Shown here in pieces: positions 18,064 through 28,128 of a stretch of DNA of 64,000 nt; position 1 is the first letter of the stretch; each line of letters begins with the position of its first letter. This DNA is from Lautropia sp. (GTDB lineage Bacteria; Pseudomonadota; Gammaproteobacteria; Burkholderiales; Burkholderiaceae_E). Below the pieces are notes generated by a model, which had not been told where the DNA came from, ran no database searches, and saw only the letters and a list, made by a program, of their open reading frames with translations. The position numbers and the translations under genes were made by a program. The stretch spans positions 117,392-181,391 of the forward strand of contig JAUMUG010000008.1 of the NCBI GenBank assembly GCA_030530775.1, written 5' to 3'.

Positions 18064-19509
18064 ATGATCGGAATATTCAAGCCGGCCGCGCACAAGCCGA
18101 TGCTGCCGGATCATCAGATAGACCCCACCTACAAAAGGCTGCGCTGGCAAGTATTCGCCGGCATCTTCTTTGGCTACGCCGCCTACTATTTCGTGCGCAG
18201 TAACTTCGATCTGGCCCAGAAGGGCATGATTGATGCCGGCATGTTCAACAAGGCCGAGCTGGGCCAAATCGGTGCAGCTGCGGGTCTGGCCTATGGTCTG
18301 TCGAAGTTTCTGATGGCGGCCATTTCCGATCGTTCCAATCCCAAGGTGTTTCTGCCGGTCGGCCTGCTGCTGTCGGGCCTGTGCATGACACTGATGGGCA
18401 CCATGCCCTGGGCCACCTCCGGCGTGGCGATCGCCTTTCTGATGATCTTTCTGAACGGCTGGTTTCAAGGCATGGGTTGGCCTCCCTGCGGCCGTACCAT
18501 GGTGCATTGGTGGTCCAAGAGCGAACGCGGTGGCATCGTCTCGATCTGGAACACCGCCCACAATCTCGGCGGCATGATACCCGGCGCCATGGTGCTGCTG
18601 GCCGGCTATGTCTTCTATCAGACCCACGGTGTCGAAGCGACCAACAAGGACATCTGGCAGCAGGCGCTCTACTACCCCGGTGTCGCCGCCATGATCGCGG
18701 CGATTCCGATCTATTTCGTGATGAAGGATACGCCGCAGTCCTGCGGCCTGCCCCCCATCGAGAAGTGGAAGAACGACTACCCGGACGACTACGACGAAAA
18801 AACCTATGAGCACAATCTGTCCACCCGCGACATCTTCATCACCTATGTGTTGAAGAACCGCCTGCTCTGGTACATCGCACTCGCCAACGTCTTCGTTTAT
18901 CTGATCCGCTATGGCGTGCTGAAGTGGTCGCCGGTCTATCTGGCCGAAGTCAAGCACTTCGATTTCAAAGGTACCGCTTGGGCCTACACCGTCTACGAGC
19001 TGGCGGCCATTCCCGGTACCCTGCTGTGCGGCTGGGTGTCCGACAAGGTGTTCAAAGGCAAACGCGGCTTGACCGGTTTCGTCTTCATGATTCTGACGAC
19101 CGCTGCCGTGGCGGCCCTGTGGTTGAACCCCGCAACCCCCGATGCCGAGCTGGCCGCTCACCCGACCTGGTATGAAAACCCCAATCAGGTCATCGATTTC
19201 GTGTTGATGACCACCGTCGGTTTCCTGATCTATGGACCGGTGATGCTGATCGGCCTACACGCACTGGAGCTGGCACCGAAGAAAGCGGCAGGTACGGCTG
19301 CGGGCTTTACCGGCTTGTTCGGCTATCTCGGTGGTACTGTATCGGCATCGGCGGTGGTTGGTTGGGCAGCCGAACATTACGGTTGGGATGGCGGCTTCTA
19401 CGTCATGATCGGTGGCGGTGTGCTTGCGATCGTCCTTCTGTTCATCACGATGCTCGAAGAAGGCCGTCACAAAGCCCGAATTCCCGACGAGGACAAACTC
19501 GTTAAATAA
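18064..19509 (+). CDS. glpT: Glycerol-3-phosphate transporter GlpT
   Basis: This 481-residue major-facilitator protein of the organophosphate:phosphate antiporter family imports sn-glycerol 3-phosphate in exchange for phosphate. It closely follows E. coli GlpT through IFKPAAHK at the start, [53 protein letters not shown] and the near-identical end [20 protein letters not shown]. The ATG at 18064 matches the family N-terminus; earlier in-frame starts would add 59 unrelated residues. Twelve transmembrane segments are expected. glpD starts 13 bp after the stop, so the two genes form an import-and-oxidation operon. Confidence 0.97.
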   Translation: MIGIFKPAAHKPMLPDHQIDPTYKRLRWQVFAGIFFGYAAYYFVRSNFDLAQKGMIDAGMFNKAELGQIGAAAGLAYGLSKFLMAAISDRSNPKVFLPVGLLLSGLCMTLMGTMPWATSGVAIAFLMIFLNGWFQGMGWPPCGRTMVHWWSKSERGGIVSIWNTAHNLGGMIPGAMVLLAGYVFYQTHGVEATNKDIWQQALYYPGVAAMIAAIPIYFVMKDTPQSCGLPPIEKWKNDYPDDYDEKTYEHNLSTRDIFITYVLKNRLLWYIALANVFVYLIRYGVLKWSPVYLAEVKHFDFKGTAWAYTVYELAAIPGTLLCGWVSDKVFKGKRGLTGFVFMILTTAAVAALWLNPATPDAELAAHPTWYENPNQVIDFVLMTTVGFLIYGPVMLIGLHALELAPKKAAGTAAGFTGLFGYLGGTVSASAVVGWAAEHYGWDGGFYVMIGGGVLAIVLLFITMLEEGRHKARIPDEDKLVK

Positions 19510-19522
19510 GGAGACCGAGGAA

Positions 19523-21094
19523 ATGCAACGCAGTCAGGCAATCGAACATCTGAATGCACGGGAAGTGTGGGATGTCGTCGTGATTGGAGGCGGAGCAACC
19601 GGTCTGGGGGTGGCGCTCGATGCCGCCACCCGTGGATTCTCGACCCTGCTGCTGGAAGCACACGACTTTGCCAAGGGCACCTCCAGCCGTTCGACCAAGC
19701 TGGTGCACGGCGGCGTGCGTTACCTGGCGCAAGGTTATGTGGATCTGGTGCGCGAGGCGCTGCGGGAACGCGGCCGCCTCGCCCGCAATGCACCACATCT
19801 GTTCAAAACACAAGCATTCATCATCCCTGGCGAAAAATGGTGGACCGCCCCCTACTACTCCCTGGGTCTGTGGATGTACGACCGCCTGGCCGGCAGCCTC
19901 GGCATCGGTAGAACCCGCCATCTATCCCAGGAAGAGGCGCGCCGTCGTCTGGCTGGCGTGAAGGAAGAGAAGCTGCGCGCCGGTGTCTGCTATTTCGACG
20001 GCCAGTTCGACGATGCCCGTCTGGCGCTCTGCCTGGCCCAATCGGTCGTCGATCACGGTGGCACGGTTCTGAATCACAGTCCCGTCACCGGCCTGCTGAA
20101 AGATGCCCAAGGTGCCATCGAAGGGGTACGGTTCACCGACGAATCGAGCGGCAAGCAGTACGAGATCAAGGCCAAAAGCGTCTTCAATGCCACCGGAGTA
20201 TTCACCAATCCGGTCACCGCCATGGACGAGCCGCACACTCAGCCGCCGATCATTCCCAGTCAGGGCATCCATCTGGTACTGGACCGGGATTTTTTGCCGG
20301 GCGAAGACGCGCTGATGGTACCCAAGACCTCGGACGGCCGCGTGCTGTTTGCCGTGCCCTGGCACGACAAACTGGTGGTCGGCACCACCGACACGCTGAT
20401 CAAGGATGTTTCCTTGGAGCCCAAGCCACTCGAGGACGAAATCGCCTTCATCCTCGCCACCGCCAAAGAGTATCTGAAGCGTGCCCCGACCCGTGCCGAT
20501 GTGCGCAGCGTCTTCGTCGGACTGCGGCCGCTGGCCGCCCCCAAGGACAAGGGGCAGTCGACCAAGGAAGTCTCGCGCAGCCACAAGGTGGAAGTCAGCC
20601 AGTCCGGACTGGTCAACATCGTCGGCGGCAAATGGACCACCTATCGGCAGATGGCCGAGGATGCGCTGGATGCCGCAGTCGGACGTGGGCTGCTGCCGGC
20701 CAAACCCTGTAAGACACAGGACCTGCGGCTGCACGGTTACATCGATGCCGAACATCACCTGGATGACACACCGCTGGCCCTGTACGGCAGCGATGCCACC
20801 CGCATCGAGCAACTGGCCAAGGACGATCCTGCCCTGAACGAACGGCTGCATCCAGGTTTTCCGTACATTTATGCACAGGTGCAATGGGCCATCGGGCACG
20901 AAATGGCCGAAAGTCTCGAAGACGTACTGGCGCGCCGGTTGCGCCTGCTGTTCCTGGATGCGCAGGCCGCCGAAACGGTGGCGCCGGACGTCGCCCGCTT
21001 CATGGGCGAACGTCTGGGTTGGAGCGAGGCCCGTATCGATGCGGAAGTGCAGAACTTCCAGCAACTGGCGAGACAGTACCAGTTGCCAGCCTGA
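19523..21094 (+). CDS. glpD: Aerobic glycerol-3-phosphate dehydrogenase GlpD
   Basis: This 523-residue FAD-dependent, membrane-associated enzyme oxidises glycerol 3-phosphate to dihydroxyacetone phosphate and passes electrons to quinone. The N-terminal dinucleotide motif VVVIGGGATGLG, then TSSRSTKLVHGGVRYL and the C-terminal GGKWTTYRQMAEDALD are family hallmarks. The ATG at 19523 is chosen for its position just before the FAD motif and for GAGG two to six bases upstream within AAGGAGACCGAGGAA. It is cotranscribed with glpT. No glpK or glpF is in the window, so the pair would serve exogenous glycerol phosphate rather than free glycerol here. Confidence 0.97.
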   Translation: MQRSQAIEHLNAREVWDVVVIGGGATGLGVALDAATRGFSTLLLEAHDFAKGTSSRSTKLVHGGVRYLAQGYVDLVREALRERGRLARNAPHLFKTQAFIIPGEKWWTAPYYSLGLWMYDRLAGSLGIGRTRHLSQEEARRRLAGVKEEKLRAGVCYFDGQFDDARLALCLAQSVVDHGGTVLNHSPVTGLLKDAQGAIEGVRFTDESSGKQYEIKAKSVFNATGVFTNPVTAMDEPHTQPPIIPSQGIHLVLDRDFLPGEDALMVPKTSDGRVLFAVPWHDKLVVGTTDTLIKDVSLEPKPLEDEIAFILATAKEYLKRAPTRADVRSVFVGLRPLAAPKDKGQSTKEVSRSHKVEVSQSGLVNIVGGKWTTYRQMAEDALDAAVGRGLLPAKPCKTQDLRLHGYIDAEHHLDDTPLALYGSDATRIEQLAKDDPALNERLHPGFPYIYAQVQWAIGHEMAESLEDVLARRLRLLFLDAQAAETVAPDVARFMGERLGWSEARIDAEVQNFQQLARQYQLPA

Positions 21095-21128
21095 CGATCA
21101 CCGACGCCCGGCGATCATCGACGCCCGA
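21095..21128. repeat. 17-bp imperfect tandem duplication after glpD
   Basis: CGATCACCGACGCCCGG (21095-21111) is followed directly by CGATCATCGACGCCCGA (21112-21128), with two mismatches. It begins right after the glpD stop codon. Confidence 0.8.
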
Positions 21129-21254
21129 ACGATGAGCCACGTCGGTGATTCGCTGCCCAATGAGCAGGAAACAACGAAAGCCTGACGATCCGTCCCTGAT
21201 CTTGCGTAGAATCACGATCCCGGCAGCGCCCCACGGGTGCGGGCAGACGCCGTC

Positions 21255-21275
21255 ATCGGAAGTGAGGCTTCCGAT
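21255..21275 (+). other. Hairpin in the leader of the first lipoprotein gene
   Basis: Perfect 8-bp arms ATCGGAAG and CTTCCGAT flank the loop TGAGG. It lies between a candidate -10 (TAGAAT, 21207-21212) and the start at 21323, so it would be in the 5' untranslated region. No T-run follows. Confidence 0.4.
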
Positions 21276-21322
21276 TGCCGGGCAACGTCGATTCATCTCT
21301 CTTTTCCACAGGAAAACACATC

Positions 21323-21655
21323 ATGCGCAAACTGATCCTGGCCGCTCCGCTGCTGGCCCTGGCATTGGCCGCCTGCAACAAGCAGGAAACCGCCGACGAC
21401 GCCGCCAAGGCGCTGGATACCGCCAAGGAAAGTGCGGCTCAGGCGGTCGACAAGGCCAAGGAAGCCACCTCTGGAGCCGCGGACGCTGCTGGCAAAGCAA
21501 TCGAAGCAGGCAAGGAGAACGCCGTCGACGGCTATGACAAAGCCAAGGCAGGCGCAGCCGAGATGAAGGATGCAGCCACCCAGAAGTATGACGATGCCAA
21601 GGCCGCCGCCGAGCGCGCCGTCGAAGCCGCCCGAAACAACGGCAAGTCGAACTGA
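21323..21655 (+). CDS. Small Ala-rich lipoprotein, paralogue of the one at 26.3 kb
   Basis: This 110-residue protein has a lipoprotein signal MRKLILAAPLLALALAAC with lipobox LAAC, so Cys18 would be lipidated. The mature part is almost entirely Ala, Lys, Asp and Glu in heptad-like runs (DAAKALDTAKESAAQAVDKA and so on), predicting one long amphipathic helix or coiled coil, as in small Lpp- or LEA-like envelope proteins. The ATG at 21323 has AGGAAAA 5-11 bases upstream and fits the signal peptide. A candidate promoter is CTGACG-N19-TAGAAT at 21182-21212. A second gene with nearly the same signal peptide and composition lies at 26329. The function is unknown; a periplasmic stress or envelope role is a guess. 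Confidence 0.85.
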   Translation: MRKLILAAPLLALALAACNKQETADDAAKALDTAKESAAQAVDKAKEATSGAADAAGKAIEAGKENAVDGYDKAKAGAAEMKDAATQKYDDAKAAAERAVEAARNNGKSN

Positions 21656-22029
21656 TCCGATTGTCTCCTCCGGCCCTTTCAGGGCCGGACGACCAGCCTT
21701 CAACCGCCGGAATCGATACGACCGGTGCGCCCCGCCCCCACTCGGCCACGCCGCTGAACCTCCTCTCCAGGGCCAGGCCCAGGCGCTTGGCGACAAGACA
21801 GCAAACCGACGGCTCGATCCGGCGTACACTGCCACCATCGACCTCTCATCCAACAAGCAGACACGGCCAGGGCGACCGCGTGGCTCCAGCCTCCTGGACA
21901 AGTGTCGAATGCGCCTGACGAAGCTGTTTTTGCCCCGAGACCCCGCCCGCATGGGGCAGATCGAACCCATGAATCCGGGCCGAGTACCATCTCTCGGTGC
22001 ATACCCTTTTTGCTTCGGTGAACGACTCG
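21656..22029. other. Intergenic region between the lipoprotein gene and mutS
   Basis: This 374-bp region contains the hairpin at 21669-21689. Otherwise I see no gene and no clear promoter for mutS. Confidence 0.5.
21669..21689 (+). terminator. Strong hairpin after the first lipoprotein gene
   Basis: A 9-bp GC-rich perfect stem, TCCGGCCCT/AGGGCCGGA, has a 3-nt loop and starts 13 bp after the stop codon. There is no T-run, so it may act as a 3'-end stabiliser or a weak terminator. Confidence 0.5.
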
Positions 22030-24792
22030 ATGAAAGAACCGGATCTGTCAGCCCATACTCCGATGATGCGCCAGTACCTGAGCATCAAGGCCGAACACCC
22101 CGATGCGCTGGTGTTCTATCGGATGGGGGATTTCTATGAATTGTTCTATGAAGATGCCAGGCGGGCCGCGGCACTACTGTCGATCACCTTGACCAAGCGC
22201 GGCGCTTCGGCCGGCGAGCCGATCCCGATGGCGGGCGTGCCGGTGCAGGCGCTGGAGCAATATCTGGCCCGGCTGGTGGCGGCCGGCGAGTCGGTGGCCA
22301 TCTGTGAGCAAACCGGCGATCCGGCCACCAGCAAAGGGCCGGTCGAACGCAAGGTAGTGCGCACCATCACCCCTGGTACGCTGACCGATGCACAACTGCT
22401 GCCCGAACGCGAGGACCGCCCATTGGTGGCGCTGATGTTCCGTGGCACCGGCAAGCAAGCGCAGGTGACGGTAGCCAGTATCGTGGCGGCCAGCGGTCAG
22501 TGCACGGTGACGACACTGCCCGAAAACGAGCTGGAAGCCGAGATCGAGCGGATCGCCCCCGGCGAACTGCTGATTGCGGAAAAGGCCGCGCGCAACAAGG
22601 CCGTGCTGATCGAACGCATCCGGCAACGGCTCAGGCAAGGGCCGGTGATGCCGGTACTGGCCCGGCCCGACTGGCAGTTCGACGCTCAGCGAGGCAGCCG
22701 AGAGCTCTGTGAGGCGCTCGGCATTCAGACCCTGCACGTGACGGAGCTGCAGGACGACGACGATGCGCTGTCGGCGCTGGGTGCACTGCTGGTCTATCTG
22801 GGCCAACGGATCGGCCAGCCCTTCCGGCACCTGCAACCGGTACAAAAACTGCAGCGCGAGGCGCTGATGATCATCGATCAAGCGGCACGACGCAATCTGG
22901 AACTGATCCGCCCGCTCCAGGATGAACAGGGCGCCACCCTGCTGTCCCGCATGGATCACTGTGCGACCTCGGCGGGCAGCCGGCTGCTTCGGCAGTGGCT
23001 GCAGGTACCGCTGCAGGACCGGAACGCCGTGCAAGCCCGGCAGGCGCTGGTCAGCCTGCTGCAGGAACAGGAACTCTGCCACCCGATCGGTCGGTTGCTG
23101 TCGCAGACGACCGATATCGAACGGATCGGCTCGAGGATCATGCTGGGCAGCGCCCGCCCCCGCGAACTGGTGGCGCTGCGCGACAGCCTGCCGGTGCTGG
23201 CCGCCTGTGTCGAACAACTGGGCGCTCATCTGGACGCGACCTGGGGCACCGACGATGCCGGGGATGAGACTGGGCTGCAATCAGCCGCCCGGCAAGCGCT
23301 GGCCGAACTGGCCGAGGCGGCACAGATCGATCCGGAGATGGTGGCGCGACTGAGCGAGACGCTACTGGATGAACCAGCCGCGCTGATCCGCGATGGCGGC
23401 GTGATTCGCGACGGCTTCGATACGGAACTGGACGAGCTGCGCCACATCGACCGCGACTGCGATCAAGTGCTGGCCGGCATGGAACTGCGCGAGCGCGAGC
23501 GGACCGGCATCAGCACGCTGAAGGTGGGCCACAACAGCGTGCATGGTTTCTATATCGAGGTGGGACGCACCCACAGCGACAAGGTGCCGGTCGAATACCG
23601 GCGCCGCCAAACCCTCAAAAGCACCGAGCGTTACATCACCCCCGAGCTGAAAGCCTTCGAAGACAAGGCGCTGTCGGCACGCGAGCGCGCGCTGGCCCGT
23701 GAGCGGATGCTGTACGAACGGCTGCTGGATGAACTACGGCCGCAGGTGGCCGCACTGCAGCGGATGGCCGCCGGCCTGGCGCGACTGGACGTCTGCCACG
23801 CGTTTGCTCTGGTGGCGATCCAGTCCAACTGGGTACGCCCACAGCTGATGAGCGTGCCCGGGCTGCATATCCGTGCCGGCCGGCATCCGGTGGTCGAACA
23901 GATGGTAGAACAGTTCATCGCCAACGACTGCGAGCTTGGCCCGCAGCGGCGCCTGCTGATCATCACCGGTCCCAACATGGGCGGTAAATCGACCTACATG
24001 CGACAATCGGCACTGATCGCGATTCTGGCCTGGTGCGGCAGCTTCGTACCGGCTGCCACCTGTGAGGTCGGGCCGATCGACCGGATCTTCACCCGGATCG
24101 GTGCTTCCGACGATTTGGCCGGCGGCCGCTCGACCTTCATGGTCGAAATGACCGAGGCGGCCGTCATCGTCAATGCCGCCACGGAACGCTCGCTGGTGCT
24201 CGTGGATGAAATCGGCCGCGGCACCTCGACCTTCGACGGGCTGGCACTGGCCCACGCCATTGCCCGGCATCTTTTGGTGCAACGGCGCTGCCTGACGATG
24301 TTCGCCACCCATTACTTCGAGTTGACGTCTCTGGCCCAGCACGATCAGGCCGCCGTCAACCTGCACCTGTCGGCCACCGAGCACGGTGGCAGCATCGTGT
24401 TTCTGCATCAAGTGTGTGCCGGGCCGGCCAATCAGAGCCATGGATTGCAGGTGGCCCGCCTGGCCGGGCTGCCTGCCGGTCTGCTGCGTCATGCGCGCAG
24501 CATACTGCAGACCCTGGAGGCATCGGCCGCGGACGAAGGTCCTCAACTGGATCTTTTTGCGACAAATGTCCATGAGGACAGCAATACTATTGACTTCACG
24601 GACGACGATAATCTGAGACAATCGGATTCGGGTTTTCTTTCTCCTTCGATCGCCTCCGATTCTCCTCGGACTACGGAAATGGCACGGATCGCCACCGAAC
24701 TGCTGGCACTCGATCTGGACGCCCTCAGCCCGAGGCAAGCCATCGAGCAGTTGTATCGATGGCGGCAGGCGTTGGATACGCTGGACCCATGA
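22030..24792 (+). CDS. mutS: DNA mismatch repair ATPase MutS
   Basis: This 920-residue protein binds base mismatches and small loops and recruits MutL. The mismatch-binding motif ([12 protein letters not shown], then [15 protein letters not shown] with the intercalating Phe and Glu) is near the N-terminus. The connector, lever and clamp domains fill the middle. The ATPase has Walker [10 protein letters not shown] near residue 647, the DE box [16 protein letters not shown] and FATHYFEL. The ATG at 22030 places AHTPMM at the family position; in-frame GTG codons at 21997 and 22018 are alternatives and no strong Shine-Dalgarno site decides. The stop overlaps the next gene by 4 bp (ATGA). mutS is otherwise usually alone or near recA/lexA in related genomes. 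Confidence 0.97.
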   Translation: MKEPDLSAHTPMMRQYLSIKAEHPDALVFYRMGDFYELFYEDARRAAALLSITLTKRGASAGEPIPMAGVPVQALEQYLARLVAAGESVAICEQTGDPATSKGPVERKVVRTITPGTLTDAQLLPEREDRPLVALMFRGTGKQAQVTVASIVAASGQCTVTTLPENELEAEIERIAPGELLIAEKAARNKAVLIERIRQRLRQGPVMPVLARPDWQFDAQRGSRELCEALGIQTLHVTELQDDDDALSALGALLVYLGQRIGQPFRHLQPVQKLQREALMIIDQAARRNLELIRPLQDEQGATLLSRMDHCATSAGSRLLRQWLQVPLQDRNAVQARQALVSLLQEQELCHPIGRLLSQTTDIERIGSRIMLGSARPRELVALRDSLPVLAACVEQLGAHLDATWGTDDAGDETGLQSAARQALAELAEAAQIDPEMVARLSETLLDEPAALIRDGGVIRDGFDTELDELRHIDRDCDQVLAGMELRERERTGISTLKVGHNSVHGFYIEVGRTHSDKVPVEYRRRQTLKSTERYITPELKAFEDKALSARERALARERMLYERLLDELRPQVAALQRMAAGLARLDVCHAFALVAIQSNWVRPQLMSVPGLHIRAGRHPVVEQMVEQFIANDCELGPQRRLLIITGPNMGGKSTYMRQSALIAILAWCGSFVPAATCEVGPIDRIFTRIGASDDLAGGRSTFMVEMTEAAVIVNAATERSLVLVDEIGRGTSTFDGLALAHAIARHLLVQRRCLTMFATHYFELTSLAQHDQAAVNLHLSATEHGGSIVFLHQVCAGPANQSHGLQVARLAGLPAGLLRHARSILQTLEASAADEGPQLDLFATNVHEDSNTIDFTDDDNLRQSDSGFLSPSIASDSPRTTEMARIATELLALDLDALSPRQAIEQLYRWRQALDTLDP

Positions 24793-25985
24793 GTACCCTG
24801 TCTTCCGCCCGCCCCTCCTCCGAATCTCGACGACGCCATCTGCGAACCCTGTCGGCTGCCCTGGCGACACCGTCGTTGGCCATGGCCAGCGCCCGTCTCG
24901 GACCGACAGTCGACCCGGCCGTGGATATACACGATCTGCCCGCTCCCCCGGCGCAGACCGAAGGCCCACCGGTACTGGCACGGAACGGCCGCCCGTTCAA
25001 CCATGCCCCACACCTGAGCGGCTGGGGCAGCGGCACGATCCCCTTCGATCGTGAAGACCGCTCCTTCCGCTTCGGCTTCATCGGCGACACCCCCTACAAC
25101 CGGCTGGATCAGTATGGGCTGACACGGGTGATGGCCGGGCTGGACGAAACCGATCTGGCTTTCGTGCTGCACGTCGGCGACATCAAGGGCCGCGCCGAAC
25201 CCTGCTCGGACACGCTGCTGCTCGACCGGCTGGAAAGACTGGACCGCAGCCGGCATCCGCTGATTCTGACCCCGGGCGACAATGAATGGACCGATTGCCG
25301 CAACTACCGGACCGATGATCCCTTTGCCCCCGGCAAGCCTTTGGAGCGGTTGCACTGGTTGCGCTCACAAATCTATCACTACCCCGAATCACTCGGGTCG
25401 CGCCGCATTCAGGTCGAACAGCAGCGGCAGATGATCACCCAGCTGAGCACGCAGGAGTCGAACCAGATCGAACAGCCGCGTCTGCCCGAAAACATGCGCT
25501 GGCGCATCGGTTCACTGCAGTTCTGTACCATTCACGTAGTCGGCAGCAACAACGGCATGGCCAACGACCCCACCCAGCGGCAGGCTTGGGCGATCCGCCA
25601 GCAGGCCAATGCCACCTGGTTGACCGAAACAGCGGTGCTGGCCAAACGCTATGGCGCCAAGGGGCTGGTGATCGCCACCCATGCCAACATGCAGTTCGAG
25701 CGCGACCGCAACGACGGATGGACCGCCACCCGTCAGGCGATCATTTCGACGGCCGCGGATTTCGATGGGCCAGTGGCGTTGCTGCACGGCGATACCCATA
25801 TCTTCCGCACCGACCGGCTGCTGCTGAAGTCTCATGGCTTGGAACGCTTCATCCGGGTCGAGTGCTTTGGTTCGCCCTTCAGTTGGCAATGGGTCACCAT
25901 CCGCTGGAATCCGGAAGCAGCCACGCTGGCCAAGGCCGATCCCGAAATCGGCCCTGCCTTTCAGGTGTATACCCACCACGGCTGA
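24789..25985 (+). CDS. Calcineurin-like metallophosphoesterase, exported
   Basis: This 398-residue protein is coupled to mutS by an ATGA overlap. The N-terminus [20 protein letters not shown] looks like a signal peptide with a Tat-like arginine cluster. The metal-site motifs are recognisable but not standard: FIGDTPY in place of GDx[13 protein letters not shown] for the GDxxD block, TPGDNEWTD for GNHE, ATHAN, and LHGDTH for the final GHxH. Several conserved cysteines (EPCSD, WTDC) might form a disulfide. The substrate is unknown. Despite cotranscription with mutS, an exported protein is unlikely to work in mismatch repair. Confidence 0.75.
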   Translation: MSTLSSARPSSESRRRHLRTLSAALATPSLAMASARLGPTVDPAVDIHDLPAPPAQTEGPPVLARNGRPFNHAPHLSGWGSGTIPFDREDRSFRFGFIGDTPYNRLDQYGLTRVMAGLDETDLAFVLHVGDIKGRAEPCSDTLLLDRLERLDRSRHPLILTPGDNEWTDCRNYRTDDPFAPGKPLERLHWLRSQIYHYPESLGSRRIQVEQQRQMITQLSTQESNQIEQPRLPENMRWRIGSLQFCTIHVVGSNNGMANDPTQRQAWAIRQQANATWLTETAVLAKRYGAKGLVIATHANMQFERDRNDGWTATRQAIISTAADFDGPVALLHGDTHIFRTDRLLLKSHGLERFIRVECFGSPFSWQWVTIRWNPEAATLAKADPEIGPAFQVYTHHG

Positions 25986-26328
25986 AGGGACGGATCTCTC
26001 CGATTCCGATCATGCCCGATACCCACCACATCGGAAGGGGCTCGTCCCGCCGATCGAGCCTGGTATCGGGCGTCTGAGCAAGTCCACGGCCACGCGGTGA
26101 AAGTCGCTCGCGTATCCCACGTGCGCTCAATATGACGACATAAGCCGGCTCATTGCACTACGTATCAAAACCCCGTTGTGCTTACCACCTTCAAACAGCC
26201 GTGGACATACGGGGCACAAAGACAACAAACCCGGGTGCTACTATGGCTCGCAACTGCTGACCGAACGACACCGTCGGACGGTCGTGGCGGTGCCTTTCTT
26301 TCATTGTTCCAAGAGAGACCCAAAGACT
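25986..26328. other. Intergenic region with nested inverted repeat
   Basis: This 343-bp stretch precedes the second lipoprotein gene. GCCCGATACC (26014-26023) pairs with GGTATCGGGC (26062-26071), and inside that GGCTCG (26039-26044) pairs with CGAGCC (26055-26060). It starts about 30 bp after the phosphoesterase stop codon, so it may mark the transcript end. No gene is seen in the rest. Confidence 0.5.
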
Positions 26329-26655
26329 ATGCGCAAACTGATTTTTGCCGCTCCCCTGCTGGCCCTCACCCTGGTTGCCTGCCAACAGGAAACAGCCCCC
26401 GACGCTGCCGGCCAGGCTGCAAATGCAGCCAATGAAAGCGCAACCCAGGCCGTGGATTCTGCAAATGATGCCGCTTCTCAGGCCCAGGATGCAGCAGGCC
26501 AGGCTGTCGAGGCCGGCAGCGACAAGGCTGCTGCGGGAGTCGAGCAGGCCAAGGACTCGGCAACCGAACTGAAGGATGCCGCTGCCGCCAAGGCCGACGA
26601 TGCCCAGGCTGCTGCCGAGAGCGCCGTCGAAGCCGCCAAACAACAAACACAGTAA
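26329..26655 (+). CDS. Small Ala-rich lipoprotein, second paralogue
   Basis: This 108-residue lipoprotein has the signal MRKLIFAAPLLALTLVAC with lipobox LVAC, nearly the same as the signal of the protein at 21323. The mature part has Ala-rich heptads (NAANESATQAVDSANDA and so on) that predict a long helix, but it is richer in Gln and Asn and poorer in Lys than its paralogue. AAGAGAG lies 10-20 bases upstream of the ATG. A strong terminator follows. The two genes look like an ancient duplication separated by the mutS operon. Confidence 0.85.
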   Translation: MRKLIFAAPLLALTLVACQQETAPDAAGQAANAANESATQAVDSANDAASQAQDAAGQAVEAGSDKAAAGVEQAKDSATELKDAAAAKADDAQAAAESAVEAAKQQTQ

Positions 26656-26691
26656 ATCCTTGCCCGGTGCGTGCCGAACGCGCACCGACAC

Positions 26692-26734
26692 AAAAAAGCC
26701 GCCCGCCGGTTTCAGACCAGCGGGCGGCTTTTTT
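26692..26734. terminator. Bidirectional intrinsic terminator
   Basis: AAAAAA, then the 9-bp arm GCCGCCCGC (26698-26706), a 13-nt loop, the arm GCGGGCGGC (26720-26728) and TTTTTT. It is symmetrical, so it can end the lipoprotein transcript on the + strand and the dapA-bamC transcript on the - strand. Confidence 0.93.
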
Positions 26735-26841
26735 GGTGTACGGCCGTAAAGCCGGACGTCGAGAGACAGTGACGACCGTCGTCGCCCCGAAGTCTTCATC
26801 GGCAGGAAACCCGACTCAAACGAGCATATGGGGCGTACTAC

Positions 26842-26891
26842 TTACGTGCAGACACGCCCCCGAAAGTTACGTGCAGACACGCCCCCGAAAG
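26842..26891. repeat. 25-bp perfect tandem duplication after bamC
   Basis: The unit at 26842-26866 (starting TTACGTGCAGACACG) is repeated exactly at 26867-26891, ending one base before the bamC stop codon. On the - strand, GGGGCGT within a unit can pair with ACGCCCC further on (complement of GGGGCGT at 26830-26836), giving a hairpin just after bamC. Confidence 0.92.
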
Positions 26892-26892
26892 C

Positions 26893-28128
26893 CTAGAGAT
26901 TCTCATGGAGCACCTTGAGGATGCTGCCGGCCACCCGGAGGTCTTCTTCGGAACTGACCGGCGAGCCATCGGCGCGGCGAACGTCGACCGTGGATTCGGC
27001 TCCTTCTCCCCGGATCAGCAGCTGATAGTGCTGGCCGCTGAGATCCTTGCGCTCACCGGAAAAGAAACGCGAGAAACTACCCTGCCCACGATCGCGGCGC
27101 TCGGGATCGACATAGCGGATGTTGTAGACACCCTGATCACGATGGCGGTCTTCGATGGCGAAGTCCAGCCGATCGAGGATCAGGCCGATCTCGCGCCAGG
27201 CACGCTCGAAGGGTTCAACCACCACCAGTTGCGGTGCCCCGCCCTCGACCGGCACCAATCGGCCACGCGACTCGGCAGTTCCCTGGGCTGCGCCCGCCCC
27301 GGTGGCTTCGTCGGTTGCCACCGCACCGGTGTCGGCCTGTCGATCCGACGGCGGTTCGGCAGCGCCACCGCTGGCGGCAAAAGCCGTACCGAGACGCGCC
27401 AGGATGCGGCTCAGATACTCGACTTCGAGCACACGGCGGTTTTCATTGTTGGCTTGCCAGATCGACTGATTCTTGTCGCGACCGGTGACGATCTCCTCCC
27501 GACCGTAGTAGGTCAGATAGATCTCGGTGCCGCCATCGGGCGCCCGCTCGATACGGGTACGGTACTTGTCACGCTCGCCGGTCGCATAGATGGCACCGGT
27601 CTTGCTGGTCAGAATCCCCCGGATACCGGTGTTTTCGACCCGCTGATAGCGCTCGGCCCAATCAGTTTCCATGATGCCCAGTTCGGGCTCGGCCATCTCG
27701 AGGTTGAAGCCCTGCACGGCCCAGAACTCCACCAGCACCGGCCAGACCGCTTCGGGGTCGGCCTCGACCACGATCCAGCGTGTCTGCCCATCCCGATGGA
27801 TGCGGGCCGTATCGGTCTGCGGCAACACACCGCCGGCTCGCTCGTTACCATCACCCTGGGCATCACGACGTTGCCGGTTGAATTCGAGCAGGCTCTGGCC
27901 ATCCTCGTCCCGCCGGGGCAGTGCGTAGCGGTTGTCGGCCCTGGGCGCGACCAGATCGGGCGGCACGTCGAGAACCGATCCCTGACGGGCATTGCGGTAT
28001 TCGACATTGTCGGCATCGAGCGCAGTGCGCACCGAGGCGCAGCCGCCGGCCAGCATCAGAGGGATCAGCAAGGCGGGCCACAGGGCCCGTGACGAACGGT
28101 GCACGTGGTACACGGCGGATGTATTCAA
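26893..28128 (-). CDS. bamC: Outer-membrane assembly lipoprotein BamC
   Basis: This 411-residue lipoprotein is a subunit of the BAM complex that inserts beta-barrel proteins in the outer membrane. The signal ends in LIPLMLAGGCAS (lipobox AGGC). The mature N-terminus holds the unstructured BamD-binding stretch (YRNARQGSVLDVPPDLVAP) and two helix-grip domains, about 130-240 and 295-405, joined by a Gly/Ala-rich linker. The start is inferred to be the TTG at 28128, because AGGAG lies 7 bases upstream and it overlaps the dapA stop codon (TTGA). An in-frame ATG far upstream would overlap dapA by more than 100 bp. The dapA-bamC order is standard in proteobacteria. Confidence 0.9.
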   Translation of the reverse strand: MNTSAVYHVHRSSRALWPALLIPLMLAGGCASVRTALDADNVEYRNARQGSVLDVPPDLVAPRADNRYALPRRDEDGQSLLEFNRQRRDAQGDGNERAGGVLPQTDTARIHRDGQTRWIVVEADPEAVWPVLVEFWAVQGFNLEMAEPELGIMETDWAERYQRVENTGIRGILTSKTGAIYATGERDKYRTRIERAPDGGTEIYLTYYGREEIVTGRDKNQSIWQANNENRRVLEVEYLSRILARLGTAFAASGGAAEPPSDRQADTGAVATDEATGAGAAQGTAESRGRLVPVEGGAPQLVVVEPFERAWREIGLILDRLDFAIEDRHRDQGVYNIRYVDPERRDRGQGSFSRFFSGERKDLSGQHYQLLIRGEGAESTVDVRRADGSPVSSEEDLRVAGSILKVLHENL

